64,000 nt of DNA from Deinococcus ruber. GTDB taxonomy: Bacteria > Deinococcota > Deinococci > Deinococcales > Deinococcaceae. The DNA lies in contig NZ_BMQL01000017.1 of assembly GCF_014648095.1 (NCBI RefSeq), forward strand, positions 35,731 through 99,730, read 5' to 3'. Numbering within the stretch: the first letter of the stretch is position 1; each line of letters begins with the position of its first letter. Positions 53,379-62,572 of this stretch are shown in pieces. Under the pieces are notes generated by a model. It was not told where the DNA came from, ran no database searches, and saw only the letters and a list, made by a program, of their open reading frames with translations. Made by a program: the position numbers and the translations under genes.

Positions 53379-53837
53379 TCAGTCCAGCAGCGAGTTCGCC
53401 CAGTTGGCCTGCTGAATCAGGGCTTCGAGTTCACGGCGCTCGCGGGCCAGGCGGTCTGTATCGGTCTGAAGCTCGCGCACCGGCAGATGCGAGACGTAGC
53501 GCAGTTCTGAACGTGTCTGGCGGGTCTGCTGAATGCTGGCCGCTTCAATCACGCTCCGCAGTGCAGCAAGGCGCAGATCAAGCACTTCGCGGTGCGCCAG
53601 AGCGTCTGTCAGGGTACGTCCGTCCTTCAGCCGTGCCGTCAGATTGCTGCGGTGGATGCGCGGAATCAGGTCGCCCAGCTGATCGAACACAGCCAGCAGT
53701 TCGCTCAGCAGCAAGCGGGGGTCTTCGGTCGGTGCGTCGCCTTCCTGCGTCTTGGCGTTCAGTCGCAGACGCTGTTGCAGTTGCGCGGCGCGTTTCTGAA
53801 GGTCGGCGCGTTCGATCAGGGCTTCGGCCAGTTGCAT
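53379..53837 (-). CDS. DIP1984 family protein (septicolysin-like)
   Basis: The 152-residue helical, coiled-coil-rich protein begins MQLAEALIERADLQKRAAQL, the typical start of this family. ATG 53837 is chosen because TATGCT (53844-53849, minus strand) is six bases upstream; a longer start at 53876 overlaps mgsA. It also contains PRIHRSNLTARLKDGRTLTD and ends LIQQANWANSLLD. The biochemical role is unknown. A tRNA-like RNA immediately downstream suggests RNA binding (inference). Confidence 0.85.
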   Translation of the reverse strand: MQLAEALIERADLQKRAAQLQQRLRLNAKTQEGDAPTEDPRLLLSELLAVFDQLGDLIPRIHRSNLTARLKDGRTLTDALAHREVLDLRLAALRSVIEAASIQQTRQTRSELRYVSHLPVRELQTDTDRLARERRELEALIQQANWANSLLD

Positions 53838-53874
53838 GGCGGCAGCATAGCGCTCTGCCAGTACACTGATTTCC

Positions 53875-54318
53875 ATGACCGACTCCTCCCCCTTGCAGCA
53901 GCGGCCCTCTCAGCAGCGGCAGGTGGCGCTGATCGCCCACGACAAGAAAAAACTGGAACTGGCGCTGTTTGCCCTCGCGCATAAAGAGGTGTTGCGACAG
54001 TTTCATCTGGTTGCCACCGGCACCACCGGGGGGATTTTGCAGAAACAGACCGGGCTGCCTGTCGAGCGGGTGCTGAGCGGGCCACTCGGCGGCGACCAGC
54101 AGATCGGGGCCAGAATCGCCACCGAGCAGGTGCTGGCGGTGTTCTTCTTTCGCGACCCGCTGACCTCTCAGCCGCACGAACCCGATGTAAGCGCCCTGGT
54201 GCGGCTGTGTGACGTGCACGATATTCCGCTGGCAACCAACCCCGCCAGCGCCTCGGCCCTGATGCTGTGGCTGGCGCAGCAGACCGAGCGGCAGGAGCTG
54301 GATGCTGCCCTCGACTGA
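53875..54318 (+). CDS. mgsA: Methylglyoxal synthase
   Basis: The 147-residue enzyme converts dihydroxyacetone phosphate to methylglyoxal and phosphate. The phosphate site and catalytic region are visible in [29 protein letters not shown] and [11 protein letters not shown] 53875 follows TACACT (53862-53867) by seven bases. Its -10 lies only 12 bases from the oppositely directed -10 of the DIP1984 gene. The last 17 bases overlap the next gene. Confidence 0.95.
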   Translation: MTDSSPLQQRPSQQRQVALIAHDKKKLELALFALAHKEVLRQFHLVATGTTGGILQKQTGLPVERVLSGPLGGDQQIGARIATEQVLAVFFFRDPLTSQPHEPDVSALVRLCDVHDIPLATNPASASALMLWLAQQTERQELDAALD

Positions 54319-54961
54319 CGCTGAATCGTCTGCCCCGAGCCTGTGGGACGTTTCCGCCCGCGAGCTGCTGACGCGCACCGCCTCGGCAGACCCGACACCG
54401 GGGGGCGGCTCGGTGGCCGCGATCAGCGGGGCTTTTGGGCTGGCGTTGGTCACGATGGCGCTGGCTGTTTCGCTGAAGGGAAAGAGCGCTTCAGACGACC
54501 TGAAGACGCTGCACCACGAGGCGGGTGAGCTGCTGAATCGCCTCCTGCCCCACCCCGACGCCGACGTGACGGCCTTTCAGGGCTATATGGACGCGCTGGC
54601 CCTGCCAAAATCAGATGAAGGACAGCGGGCCACGCGGCGCAGCGCGATGCAGTCGGCGGCCAGAAGCGCCACTGAAGCGCCCCTGAGCGCCGCCCGCGAC
54701 CTGCTGGCGGGGTTGGAACTGGCACAGCGGGCCGCCGTGCTGTCGCACAAGAACGTCGTCTCGGACGTGGGGGCGGGCGCGGCGCTGCTGGCAGGCGCAC
54801 TCCACGCCGAGCTGCTGACTGTGGACATCAATCTGAGCAGCCTGCCCGCAGAAGAACGCAGCGCCGCATACACAGAGCGCACGCATCTGGCGGAGGCGGC
54901 GAGGCAACAGGATACGCGGGTGGCCTCGCTCGTCCAGGCCCGGTTGACCCGTCCCGATTGA
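54302..54961 (+). CDS. Cyclodeaminase/cyclohydrolase family protein (FchA-like)
   Basis: The 219-residue helical protein carries the folate-binding loop [14 protein letters not shown] near residue 32. The family includes formiminotetrahydrofolate cyclodeaminase and methenyl-THF cyclohydrolase, so it belongs to one-carbon metabolism. ATG 54302 overlaps mgsA by 17 bases and is read in another frame, implying coupling. Confidence 0.85.
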   Translation: MLPSTDAESSAPSLWDVSARELLTRTASADPTPGGGSVAAISGAFGLALVTMALAVSLKGKSASDDLKTLHHEAGELLNRLLPHPDADVTAFQGYMDALALPKSDEGQRATRRSAMQSAARSATEAPLSAARDLLAGLELAQRAAVLSHKNVVSDVGAGAALLAGALHAELLTVDINLSSLPAEERSAAYTERTHLAEAARQQDTRVASLVQARLTRPD

Positions 54962-54973
54962 AGCGGGCAGGAC

Positions 54974-55002
54974 TTGTACAAAGCCGGGACACACGCTAAG
55001 CT
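54974..55002 (+). promoter_or_regulatory. Promoter of tRNA-Met
   Basis: TTGTAC (54974-54979), 17-base spacer, TAAGCT (54997-55002). Transcription would start near 55009, about 37 bases before the mature tRNA. Confidence 0.75.
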
Positions 55003-55045
55003 GCTTTGGCTCTGGCGTGTGCAGGTACGTTCATGGCAACAACAC

Positions 55046-55095
<50 letters not shown>

Positions 55096-55122
<27 letters not shown>

Positions 55123-55157
55123 AGACCAAGAATTCCCCGTCCTAGACGGGGTTTTTT
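55096..55157 (+). repeat. tRNA-Met 3' end plus terminator: left copy of a 62-base direct repeat
   Basis: This segment (T arm, acceptor, CCA and terminator) matches 56514-56575 at 51 of 62 positions without gaps by hand alignment. The pair brackets dapF and looks like att sites of an integrated element. Confidence 0.8.
55135..55157 (+). terminator. Intrinsic terminator of tRNA-Met
   Basis: CCCCGTC (55135-55141), loop cta, GACGGGG (55145-55151), six T (55152-55157). Confidence 0.92.
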
Positions 55158-55347
55158 GTTTTGTACTGGCAAAGGTGCCTAACTTGAGATTCGTCGAATC
55201 GTTCGTTTCAAGGACAGTGCCGATGGCCCTACCGCCGTGCCTCGCCAGTCCATAGGCGGCAGGCGTCAGCGCTTCTTGCATCCACCTGTCCGGCCTGCCC
55301 ACAGGAAGGCAGGGCGACGTTCCAGCACACGCGCCCCACTCCTGCGA

Positions 55348-56193
55348 TCAGCCGTCCCAGTGCCATTCCCCGCTGAAGACCGTCTCGACCGGACCCCCCA
55401 GGGTGATGCCCGCTTCCGGGTCCTGCCAGCCCAGCGTCAGTGGACCGCCCGGCATTTCGATGGTGGCGCTGGAGGCCATCCAGCCGCGCCGCCGCGCCAC
55501 AGCGAACGCCGCGCAGGCCCCACTTCCGCAGGCGAGCGTTTCTCCAGCGCCCCGTTCGTACACCCGCAGGCGACCCGCAGTCGGCGACACCACCTGTAGA
55601 AACCCGACGTTGACGCTTTCCGGAAATTCGGGCCGCTGCTGTAGGGCCTGACCGATGGCACCGACCGCTGCGAGATCGACACTCTCGACCACGATCACCG
55701 CATGCGGATTGCCCAGGTTGACGACGCCGAACTGCACCGTACCCAGGTCACCCAGGGGCAGCTCGTAGGCGCTTCGCTCTGCCATCAGCAGCGGAATCTC
55801 CGGCGGCAGAAAGCTGGGGCGTCCCATATCCACCCGCACGTCTCCGCTGTCTAGGCGCTCCAGGTGCAACTGGGCGGTGCGGGTTCGGACCGTCAGCCGC
55901 ACGCTGTTCGAAAGGCCCTGGTCGTAGATGAAGCGGGCGATGGCGCGTGAGCCGTTGCCGCACTGCCCGACCTCCTGACCATCGGCGTTGTAGATGCGGT
56001 ATTCGAAGTCGATCCCCTGCGTGGTAGACGCATGGACCGCCAACACCTGATCACAGCCGACGCCGAAATGACGGTCGGCCAGCCGCCGGATCTGGTCGGG
56101 GGTCGGGTGAAACGGCTGCTCGATGCCGTTGACCACCACGAAATCGTTGCCGCATCCCTGCATCTTCACAAACCGCAGCACCTGCCTGCTCAT
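55348..56193 (-). CDS. dapF: Diaminopimelate epimerase
   Basis: The 281-residue protein interconverts LL- and meso-diaminopimelate. Both catalytic cysteines are present, in QCGNGSRA and ACGSGACAA, along with QGCGNDF near the start and NLGNPHAV. ATG 56193 (MSRQVLRF) follows TATCCT (56200-56205, minus strand) by six bases; the longer frame adds a non-conserved leader. It lies between tRNA-Met and a degraded copy of the tRNA-Met 3' end. A DAP enzyme is of interest because Deinococcus walls contain ornithine and lysine is often made by the aminoadipate route. Confidence 0.92.
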   Translation of the reverse strand: MSRQVLRFVKMQGCGNDFVVVNGIEQPFHPTPDQIRRLADRHFGVGCDQVLAVHASTTQGIDFEYRIYNADGQEVGQCGNGSRAIARFIYDQGLSNSVRLTVRTRTAQLHLERLDSGDVRVDMGRPSFLPPEIPLLMAERSAYELPLGDLGTVQFGVVNLGNPHAVIVVESVDLAAVGAIGQALQQRPEFPESVNVGFLQVVSPTAGRLRVYERGAGETLACGSGACAAFAVARRRGWMASSATIEMPGGPLTLGWQDPEAGITLGGPVETVFSGEWHWDG

Positions 56194-56513
56194 TGAGGCA
56201 GGATACCGTTCGGCTGACTGACCGTGTTCCAGAACAACGCCTGACATGTTCCTGCACGCCACCTTTTCCCGGCACTTCCCGCACGACACGTTGGCGGCGT
56301 CTGTCTGGAGAGAGATCGCCCTGAGAACAGGCAAGGGGCGGCCCAACCGATCACGTTGAGCAGAAACAGGCGGCTGTGGAAATATCCTGCCTCCCAGCCG
56401 TCATTTTCTCTGACGGGTTCGCATACACTTGCCGCACATTCCCAGGAAGGCGACACGGATGGATGCGGAACGTTCAAACCGCCTTCTCACAGTTCCGGAT
56501 GCTCGCCAGTTTT
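56194..56513. other. Non-coding stretch between dapF and the degraded att repeat
   Basis: No intact gene is seen. It holds the dapF promoter at its left end. Near the right end are TACACT (56424-56429) and AGGAAGG (56444-56450), then ATG 56459 opening a frame. Confidence 0.5.
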
Positions 56514-56575
56514 CCGGTTCAGGTCCGGGCAGCGCCACCAAGTCCAGATATTCTTCGTCGCAGACGGGGTTTTCT
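56459..56575 (+). pseudogene. Possible remnant of an excisionase-like gene cut at the att repeat
   Basis: From ATG 56459 the frame begins MDAERSNRLLTVPDARQF, resembling the N-terminal LLTVPEAA helix-turn-helix start common in excisionases. It has an AGGAAGG site and a -10. After about 18 residues the frame runs into the tRNA-like repeat and loses sense. The evidence is slight. Confidence 0.25.
56514..56575 (+). repeat. Degraded copy of tRNA-Met 3' end plus terminator (right att-like repeat)
   Basis: It begins CCGGTTC and keeps GCGCCACCA (to 56540), then the terminator analogue CTTCGTC (56553-56559)/GACGGGG (56563-56569), now paired partly by G-T wobbles, and TTTTCT. It is 51/62 identical to 55096-55157. 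The last base overlaps the stop codon of the sirtuin gene. Confidence 0.8.
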
Positions 56576-57318
56576 CAGGCTTCTCTCAGGTGCGTCAGCC
56601 CTTCGCTGGCAGTCGCACGAAGGCTGAAGCTGGCCCGCCGGGTCAGAGGCGTTTCATCTGGATTGATCTCGAAGACCAGACCGCCGCGAGCGAGTGTTCG
56701 GTCTGCCAGTCCTGCTGCCGGGTAGACCAGGCTGCTGGTACCGATAATCAGGGCGACATCGGCGGCGGCAAAAGCGTGATCGGCAGCCTCCAGCACGTCT
56801 TCCGGCAGAAATTCTCCGAACCAGACGATGTGGGGGCGCATGCGGTGGCCGCAGACCTCGCACACGGGCGGGGGCGCAAAGGTGACGGCGTCGGGGAGCG
56901 GCTGGACGTGGCCGCACGTTTCGCAGCGGGCCGAAAGCAGCGTGCCGTGCAGTTCCAGCGGCCCAGCGCTTCCGGCCCGCTGGTGCAGACCGTCTACATT
57001 CTGCGTCACCAGCGTGAAGGCGTCTGGCCCGAATGCGGCCTGTTTCTCGGCTTCCAGTTCGGCCAGCAGCGTATGGCCCCGGTTAGGCTGCGCCCGCATC
57101 ACGTCGCGGTAACGGTCCGCGTACCACTCCCACACCAGCTCCGGGTCGCGCTGATAGGCGTCGGGACTGGCGAGGTCTTCGGGGCGAAACCGCGCCCAGT
57201 GGCCGGTCTGAGCGTCGCGAAAGGTGGGAATACCGCTCTCGGCACTGATGCCCGCCCCGGTCAATACCACCACCCGGCGAGCAGCTTGAAGTGCTGAGCG
57301 TGCCTCGGCAAGATTCAT
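56575..57318 (-). CDS. SIR2-family NAD-dependent protein deacylase
   Basis: The 247-residue sirtuin has the NAD site GAGISAESGIPTFRD, TQNVDGLHQRAG with the catalytic His in LELHGTL, and a four-cysteine zinc site (CETC and CEVC). The Y-x-x-R motif in EWYADRYRD marks the class that also removes succinyl and malonyl groups. ATG 57318 follows TATTCT (57325-57330, minus strand) by six bases. Its 3' end abuts the degraded att repeat. Confidence 0.93.
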   Translation of the reverse strand: MNLAEARSALQAARRVVVLTGAGISAESGIPTFRDAQTGHWARFRPEDLASPDAYQRDPELVWEWYADRYRDVMRAQPNRGHTLLAELEAEKQAAFGPDAFTLVTQNVDGLHQRAGSAGPLELHGTLLSARCETCGHVQPLPDAVTFAPPPVCEVCGHRMRPHIVWFGEFLPEDVLEAADHAFAAADVALIIGTSSLVYPAAGLADRTLARGGLVFEINPDETPLTRRASFSLRATASEGLTHLREA

Positions 57319-57332
57319 GCGGGAAGAATACA

Positions 57333-57515
57333 GGGATTAAGGATTAGGAGTCAGGTATCAGGACAAGCATATGAGAGATTCCCGATTTTTGACAATCTTT
57401 CCCGTCTATTCCTAATCCATTTCATCAGGTGTTAGGAACAGCGTATGGAAAGTTCCTCATTGCCGCCAATCTTTTGCATCTGCTCCTAAGTCCTCACTCC
57501 TTAGTCCTCACTCCT
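57333..57515. repeat. Heptad-armed repeat (family C)
   Basis: Left arm ggattaa-ggattag-gagtcag-gtatcag; right arm tcctaag-tcctcac-tccttag-tcctcac, the inverse. The inside contains a duplicated unit (caggacaagcatatgagag... and ttaggaacagcgtatggaaag...). It fills the gap between two genes on the minus strand. Confidence 0.75.
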
Positions 57516-59198
57516 TCAGTACGCGAAATACACCAGATCGGCGGGCACGTTTTCGGGCAGCGGGCGGCCCGGTGCGGCGGCGGTTCCGGCTTCCAGTTCG
57601 TGCGCCAGCGCTCTTGCCTGTGCCAGATACCCGGCGTAATCGTCGTCCCTGCTCGCCTCGTCGCCGGGCAGCGGCAGCGGCAGCGCAAAAAGGTCGGGAG
57701 CGGTGCGCTGAGCGTCGCTGGCGTGGCTCCAGGCTCCGCTCTGCCAGTCGAAGCTGTACAGCGACACGAACAGATGCCCGTACTCCCCGATGAATTCCAC
57801 GGCGCTCAGCAGGAATTCCAGCTCCTCGGCGTTGGTCCAGGGAGCCAGATTCAGGCGCACCCAGCCGGGCTTCAGGCCTTCCAGGTCCGACAGGATGCAC
57901 TGCTGATAGCGCAGGCTGGTCTCGTCGGAAATAGACAGCAGGGCGTGACCATACGGCCCGGCACACGCGCAGCCGCCCCGCGCCTGAATGCCGAACAGGT
58001 CGTTGAGCAGCCGCACCGCCAGCCGTGGGTGCAGGTACGCGCCGCCGGGCGTCCTCACCAGAAACGACAGCACCGCCAGCCGGGGCGAATCCAGATTGCC
58101 CAGCAGGTGCAGCCCCCGCTGAGAGCGCAGACGCTCGATGGCGTGCCGGATCAGCTCGTGTTCCCGCGCTTCGATGCGTTCCGGCGTCAGGGTTTCCTTG
58201 ACCTTGAAGGCCAGGGCTGCCTTCAGCTTGCCCAGAATGGCGGGCGTTCCGGCGTCTTCGCGGGCTTCGATATCAGACACGAAGGCGTGCCCCTGGCGGC
58301 TGACAAAGCGCACCGTGCCGCCCCCCGCCGTCGAAGGAGTACTCAGGTGATACAGGTGCTCCTGAAAGCACAGCAGGCCGGGCGTGCCGGGGCCGCCCAC
58401 AAACTTGTGAGGGCTCAGGAACACCGCGTCGTAGCCGTCCGGCTTGCCCGGCTTCATATCGATGTGGGTATAAGGCGCACTGGCCGCGAAGTCGAAGAAG
58501 GCGAGAGCGCCGTGCCGGTGCAGCAGGCGGGCCACGCTACGGGTATCGGTCAGCAGGCCCGTGACGTTGCTGGCAGCGCTGAACGAACCGATGCGCGGCC
58601 TGCCCAGATACGCCGGATTCTTCAGGGCGCTCCGGAGGGCGTCGAGGTCGAGGTGCCCGCGTTCACACAGCGGCAATTCCACCACCTCTGCCAGCGTTTC
58701 GCGCCAGCTCACCTCGTTGCTGTGGTGCTCATATGGCCCCACGAACACCACCGGGCGCTGCTCGGGCGGCAGGTGGGCCAGCACGTCTTCCCGGCGCGAA
58801 CTCGGCACGCTCAGCCCCAGGATGTCCTGAATGCGCCGCACCGCCGCCGTGCTGCCGGAGCCGCAGAACACCAGCTTGCAGCTCGCGTCGCCGCCCAGTT
58901 GCGCCTTGATGTACTCGCTCGCCTGATGCGTGAGTTGCGTGGTCTGCGCTCCGCTGCGGCTGTCCTCGGTGTGGGTGTTGGCGTACAGCGGCAGCACACG
59001 CTGCACGAGCGTGTCTTCCACCCAGCGCAGCGCCCGCCCCGACGCGATGTAGTCGGCGTAGGTCAGGCGGCGCGTGCCAAACGGCGTGAAGATCGGGGTG
59101 CCCTCCCCCACCAGTTGCCCGCGCACCCAGTCGAAGGGATCGGCTCCGTTCAGGGGAAGCATGGCGCTCTGGAAAGTGGAAGTGTGAGGAGGCGTCAT
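57516..59198 (-). CDS. Class V aminotransferase (cysteine desulfurase-like)
   Basis: The 560-residue PLP enzyme carries the cofactor lysine in LSPHKFVGGPGTPG and a cysteine-containing loop RGGCACAGPYGH like that of SufS/NifS desulfurases. It is about 150 residues longer than SufS, with extensions at both ends. Its substrate could be cysteine or selenocysteine; no suf genes are nearby. ATG 59198 follows TAGACT by six bases. Confidence 0.88.
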   Translation of the reverse strand: MTPPHTSTFQSAMLPLNGADPFDWVRGQLVGEGTPIFTPFGTRRLTYADYIASGRALRWVEDTLVQRVLPLYANTHTEDSRSGAQTTQLTHQASEYIKAQLGGDASCKLVFCGSGSTAAVRRIQDILGLSVPSSRREDVLAHLPPEQRPVVFVGPYEHHSNEVSWRETLAEVVELPLCERGHLDLDALRSALKNPAYLGRPRIGSFSAASNVTGLLTDTRSVARLLHRHGALAFFDFAASAPYTHIDMKPGKPDGYDAVFLSPHKFVGGPGTPGLLCFQEHLYHLSTPSTAGGGTVRFVSRQGHAFVSDIEAREDAGTPAILGKLKAALAFKVKETLTPERIEAREHELIRHAIERLRSQRGLHLLGNLDSPRLAVLSFLVRTPGGAYLHPRLAVRLLNDLFGIQARGGCACAGPYGHALLSISDETSLRYQQCILSDLEGLKPGWVRLNLAPWTNAEELEFLLSAVEFIGEYGHLFVSLYSFDWQSGAWSHASDAQRTAPDLFALPLPLPGDEASRDDDYAGYLAQARALAHELEAGTAAAPGRPLPENVPADLVYFAY

Positions 59199-59272
59199 AG
59201 CTCAAGTCTAGGGGGAATGACCTTCATTCGTCTCACATGCGGCTGACAATTCTGGGGCAGTTTCTGGGGCCG

Positions 59273-59773
59273 CTACTGAGCGTCGGTGTAGCCGCCCGAA
59301 CATGCCGCGCCGTATTCGGGAGCGGTCTTGACGTCGGCATACTGTTTCACGAACGCATTCAGACGGGGATCGTCTGCCCCGGTCGCCTGAAGCTGGGCGT
59401 TCCAGGCCGTAATAACCACCGGACTCGGCAGGCTGGGGCGTGGGCTGAGCAGCGACAGCGGGTGGTCTTTTAGCAGCGCCTTCAGCTTCGTCACTTCGGC
59501 AGCCGGAAGCTTTGGATCATAGGCGATCCAGATGGCCCCGCGTGCCAGGGTATGCACGGCGTATTCGTCGTAGACAGGGGCCGCGTACACGCCGCAGCTC
59601 TGCCACACGCGACTGTACACGCCGCCCACCGGGGGATTCTCGCTGTACTGGAGTTTTCCTTCCTGCATCTGCCCACCCGCATAGTGGTAGGTGTTCAGGT
59701 TCTCGATCCCCGGACGACACGCGGCGAGCAGAACGGCGGGAAGCAGCAACGACAGGAAACGAAACCTCGACAT
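59273..59773 (-). CDS. DUF3105 lipoprotein
   Basis: The 166-residue protein has a lipobox LAAC (C19). The mature part has the DUF3105 pattern QYSENPPVGG, SCGVYAAPVYDEYAVHTLAR and GAIWIAYDPKL. The role is unknown. ATG 59773 follows TACAGT by eight bases. Confidence 0.85.
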   Translation of the reverse strand: MSRFRFLSLLLPAVLLAACRPGIENLNTYHYAGGQMQEGKLQYSENPPVGGVYSRVWQSCGVYAAPVYDEYAVHTLARGAIWIAYDPKLPAAEVTKLKALLKDHPLSLLSPRPSLPSPVVITAWNAQLQATGADDPRLNAFVKQYADVKTAPEYGAACSGGYTDAQ

Positions 59774-59842
59774 CTGGCGGCACTGTAGCAGGCAGGCGAC
59801 AGCGCGGCGCGGGCAGATACAGACAGCGGCAACGGGCCGAAG

Positions 59843-60595
59843 TTACGCTCCCGGCTGGTTGCGGCTGTCCACGCTCAGCTTGAAGGGGTTGAAATCGGTG
59901 TGACGGTCGTACACGTCCACTCCTTCGGCGCGTTTCAGGAAGTTCACCACCGCGTAGGTCACGGGCGTCAGAATCACTTCCAGCGCCACCTTGTACAGAT
60001 AGTTGAACAGAATCAGCCCCCACAGCACATCGGTGGGCAGTACGCCCAGGAAGGCCACCAGACTGAACACCAGCGTGTCTGCGCCCTGCCCCACCAGCGT
60101 GCTGCCGATGGTGCGCGTCCAGAGGTGCTTGCCAGCGGTGGCGATCTTCAGCCGGGCCAGCACGTAGCTGTTCAGGAACTCGCCCACGAAAAATGCGGCG
60201 GTGGACGCCAGCAGAATGCGCGGCGCGAAGGCGAAGACCGTCCCGAACGCGCCTCTGGTGGGGCTGTCGGCACTTTCGGGCAGCGCGGCCACAAACGCAA
60301 ACGTGAGGGTGGCGAGCAGGTTCATGGCGAGGCCGAACCAGATGACCCGGCGCGAGCGGGCGTAGCCGTACACCTCGGTCAATAGGTCGCCAAAGATATA
60401 GGTCAGCGGAAACAGGATCGTGCCGCCGTCAAAGGCCGGTTTCCAGAAGCCCAGATTGGCCGTGGCGGTTTTGGTACTGGCGATGTTGGAAATGATGAGC
60501 ACCACCGCGAACAGACCCAGGATCAGGTCGAAGTAACGGAAACGGTGCTCGGGGGCAGGCTGAGCTGAAGTTGGTTGGTGCTGGGCGCTGGACAT
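59843..60595 (-). CDS. Queuosine precursor transporter (YhhQ family)
   Basis: The 250-residue protein has about six hydrophobic segments with the family features TYIFGDLLTEVYGYARSRRV and the later GEFLNSYVLARLK...GQGADTLVFSLVAF. It imports preQ0/preQ1 for queuosine synthesis. ATG 60595 follows AAGGAGG. TAAACT lies near 60647-60652 (minus strand). No preQ1 riboswitch is recognisable in the leader. Confidence 0.9.
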   Translation of the reverse strand: MSSAQHQPTSAQPAPEHRFRYFDLILGLFAVVLIISNIASTKTATANLGFWKPAFDGGTILFPLTYIFGDLLTEVYGYARSRRVIWFGLAMNLLATLTFAFVAALPESADSPTRGAFGTVFAFAPRILLASTAAFFVGEFLNSYVLARLKIATAGKHLWTRTIGSTLVGQGADTLVFSLVAFLGVLPTDVLWGLILFNYLYKVALEVILTPVTYAVVNFLKRAEGVDVYDRHTDFNPFKLSVDSRNQPGA

Positions 60596-60665
60596 GCGGC
60601 CTCCTTGGGTGTGGCGTCATCGCACGGAAGGCGAAGGCCAAAATGCAGTTTAACGGGTGGGGCGG

Positions 60666-60837
60666 GGTGCTGGGCTCTGGGCTCTCAGCTCTGGGCTCTA
60701 GGCAACAGAGATTCGCTGCGCTCATAGCACCCCCCAGCCGCGTTGCGGCGGCCCCCCCTGAAGAGGGGCTGGAAAGGCAACCGCTTCAAGAGGCCCTGGC
60801 GGTGGCTCAGAGCCCAGAGCTCACGGCCCATAGCCCC
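60666..60837. repeat. Palindromic repeat with heptad arms (family B, copy 2, inverted)
   Basis: Left arm gctgggctctgggctctcag and following heptads, right arm ctcagagcccagagctcacggccc. The core 60729-60799 is the reverse complement of 41644-41714 with few differences. The arms differ in sequence from copy 1 but still pair with each other. Confidence 0.85.
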
Positions 60838-60920
60838 CGCCACGCCTAGCACATCGCCCTTTCTCGCACGCGAGATTCACGACATTTGACGCTTCAGGCA
60901 CGTGCTAACTTCCGGTCAAC

Positions 60921-62372
<1,452 letters not shown>

Positions 62373-62411
62373 GCTGAAAAGCGGGCAGGGAAAGTTGTAG
62401 TTCAAGCAACC

Positions 62412-62449
62412 AAAGAGCGGCACGCCACTTCAGCAGCGTGCCGCTCTTT
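62412..62449 (+). terminator. Strong terminator after the MoxR-like gene
   Basis: AAAGAGCGGCACGC (62412-62425) pairs perfectly with GCGTGCCGCTCTTT (62436-62449). Confidence 0.88.
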
Positions 62450-62473
62450 CATATCGAAATGCCGTGATGCGAA

Positions 62474-62512
62474 GTTCGCCTGAATCCGTGAACACTCTGG
62501 ATTCAGGCGAAC
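62474..62512. repeat. Perfect 14-base inverted repeat
   Basis: GTTCGCCTGAATCC (62474-62487) and GGATTCAGGCGAAC (62499-62512), 11-base centre, no T-run on either strand. It lies 25 bases beyond the preceding terminator. Confidence 0.7.
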
Positions 62513-62572
62513 CCTGCTAGAGAAGCTGTTTCATCGGTGAGTCTGGAAGGATGACAGCCGTTGCTCGGCAGA

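Noticed and set aside
57333..57515. CRISPR array at the heptad-repeat regions
   Set aside because: Repeat units are 7 bases, degenerate and inverted between arms, with no constant 25-40 base repeats, spacers or cas genes.
59843..60660. preQ1 riboswitch before the queuosine-precursor transporter
   Set aside because: The leader lacks the preQ1-I hairpin and its A-rich tail, and no preQ1-II pattern was seen.
60571..60849. 92-residue plus-strand frame over 60571-60849
   Set aside because: It lies wholly within a family B repeat and the transporter leader; the repeat, not a protein, explains the sequence.
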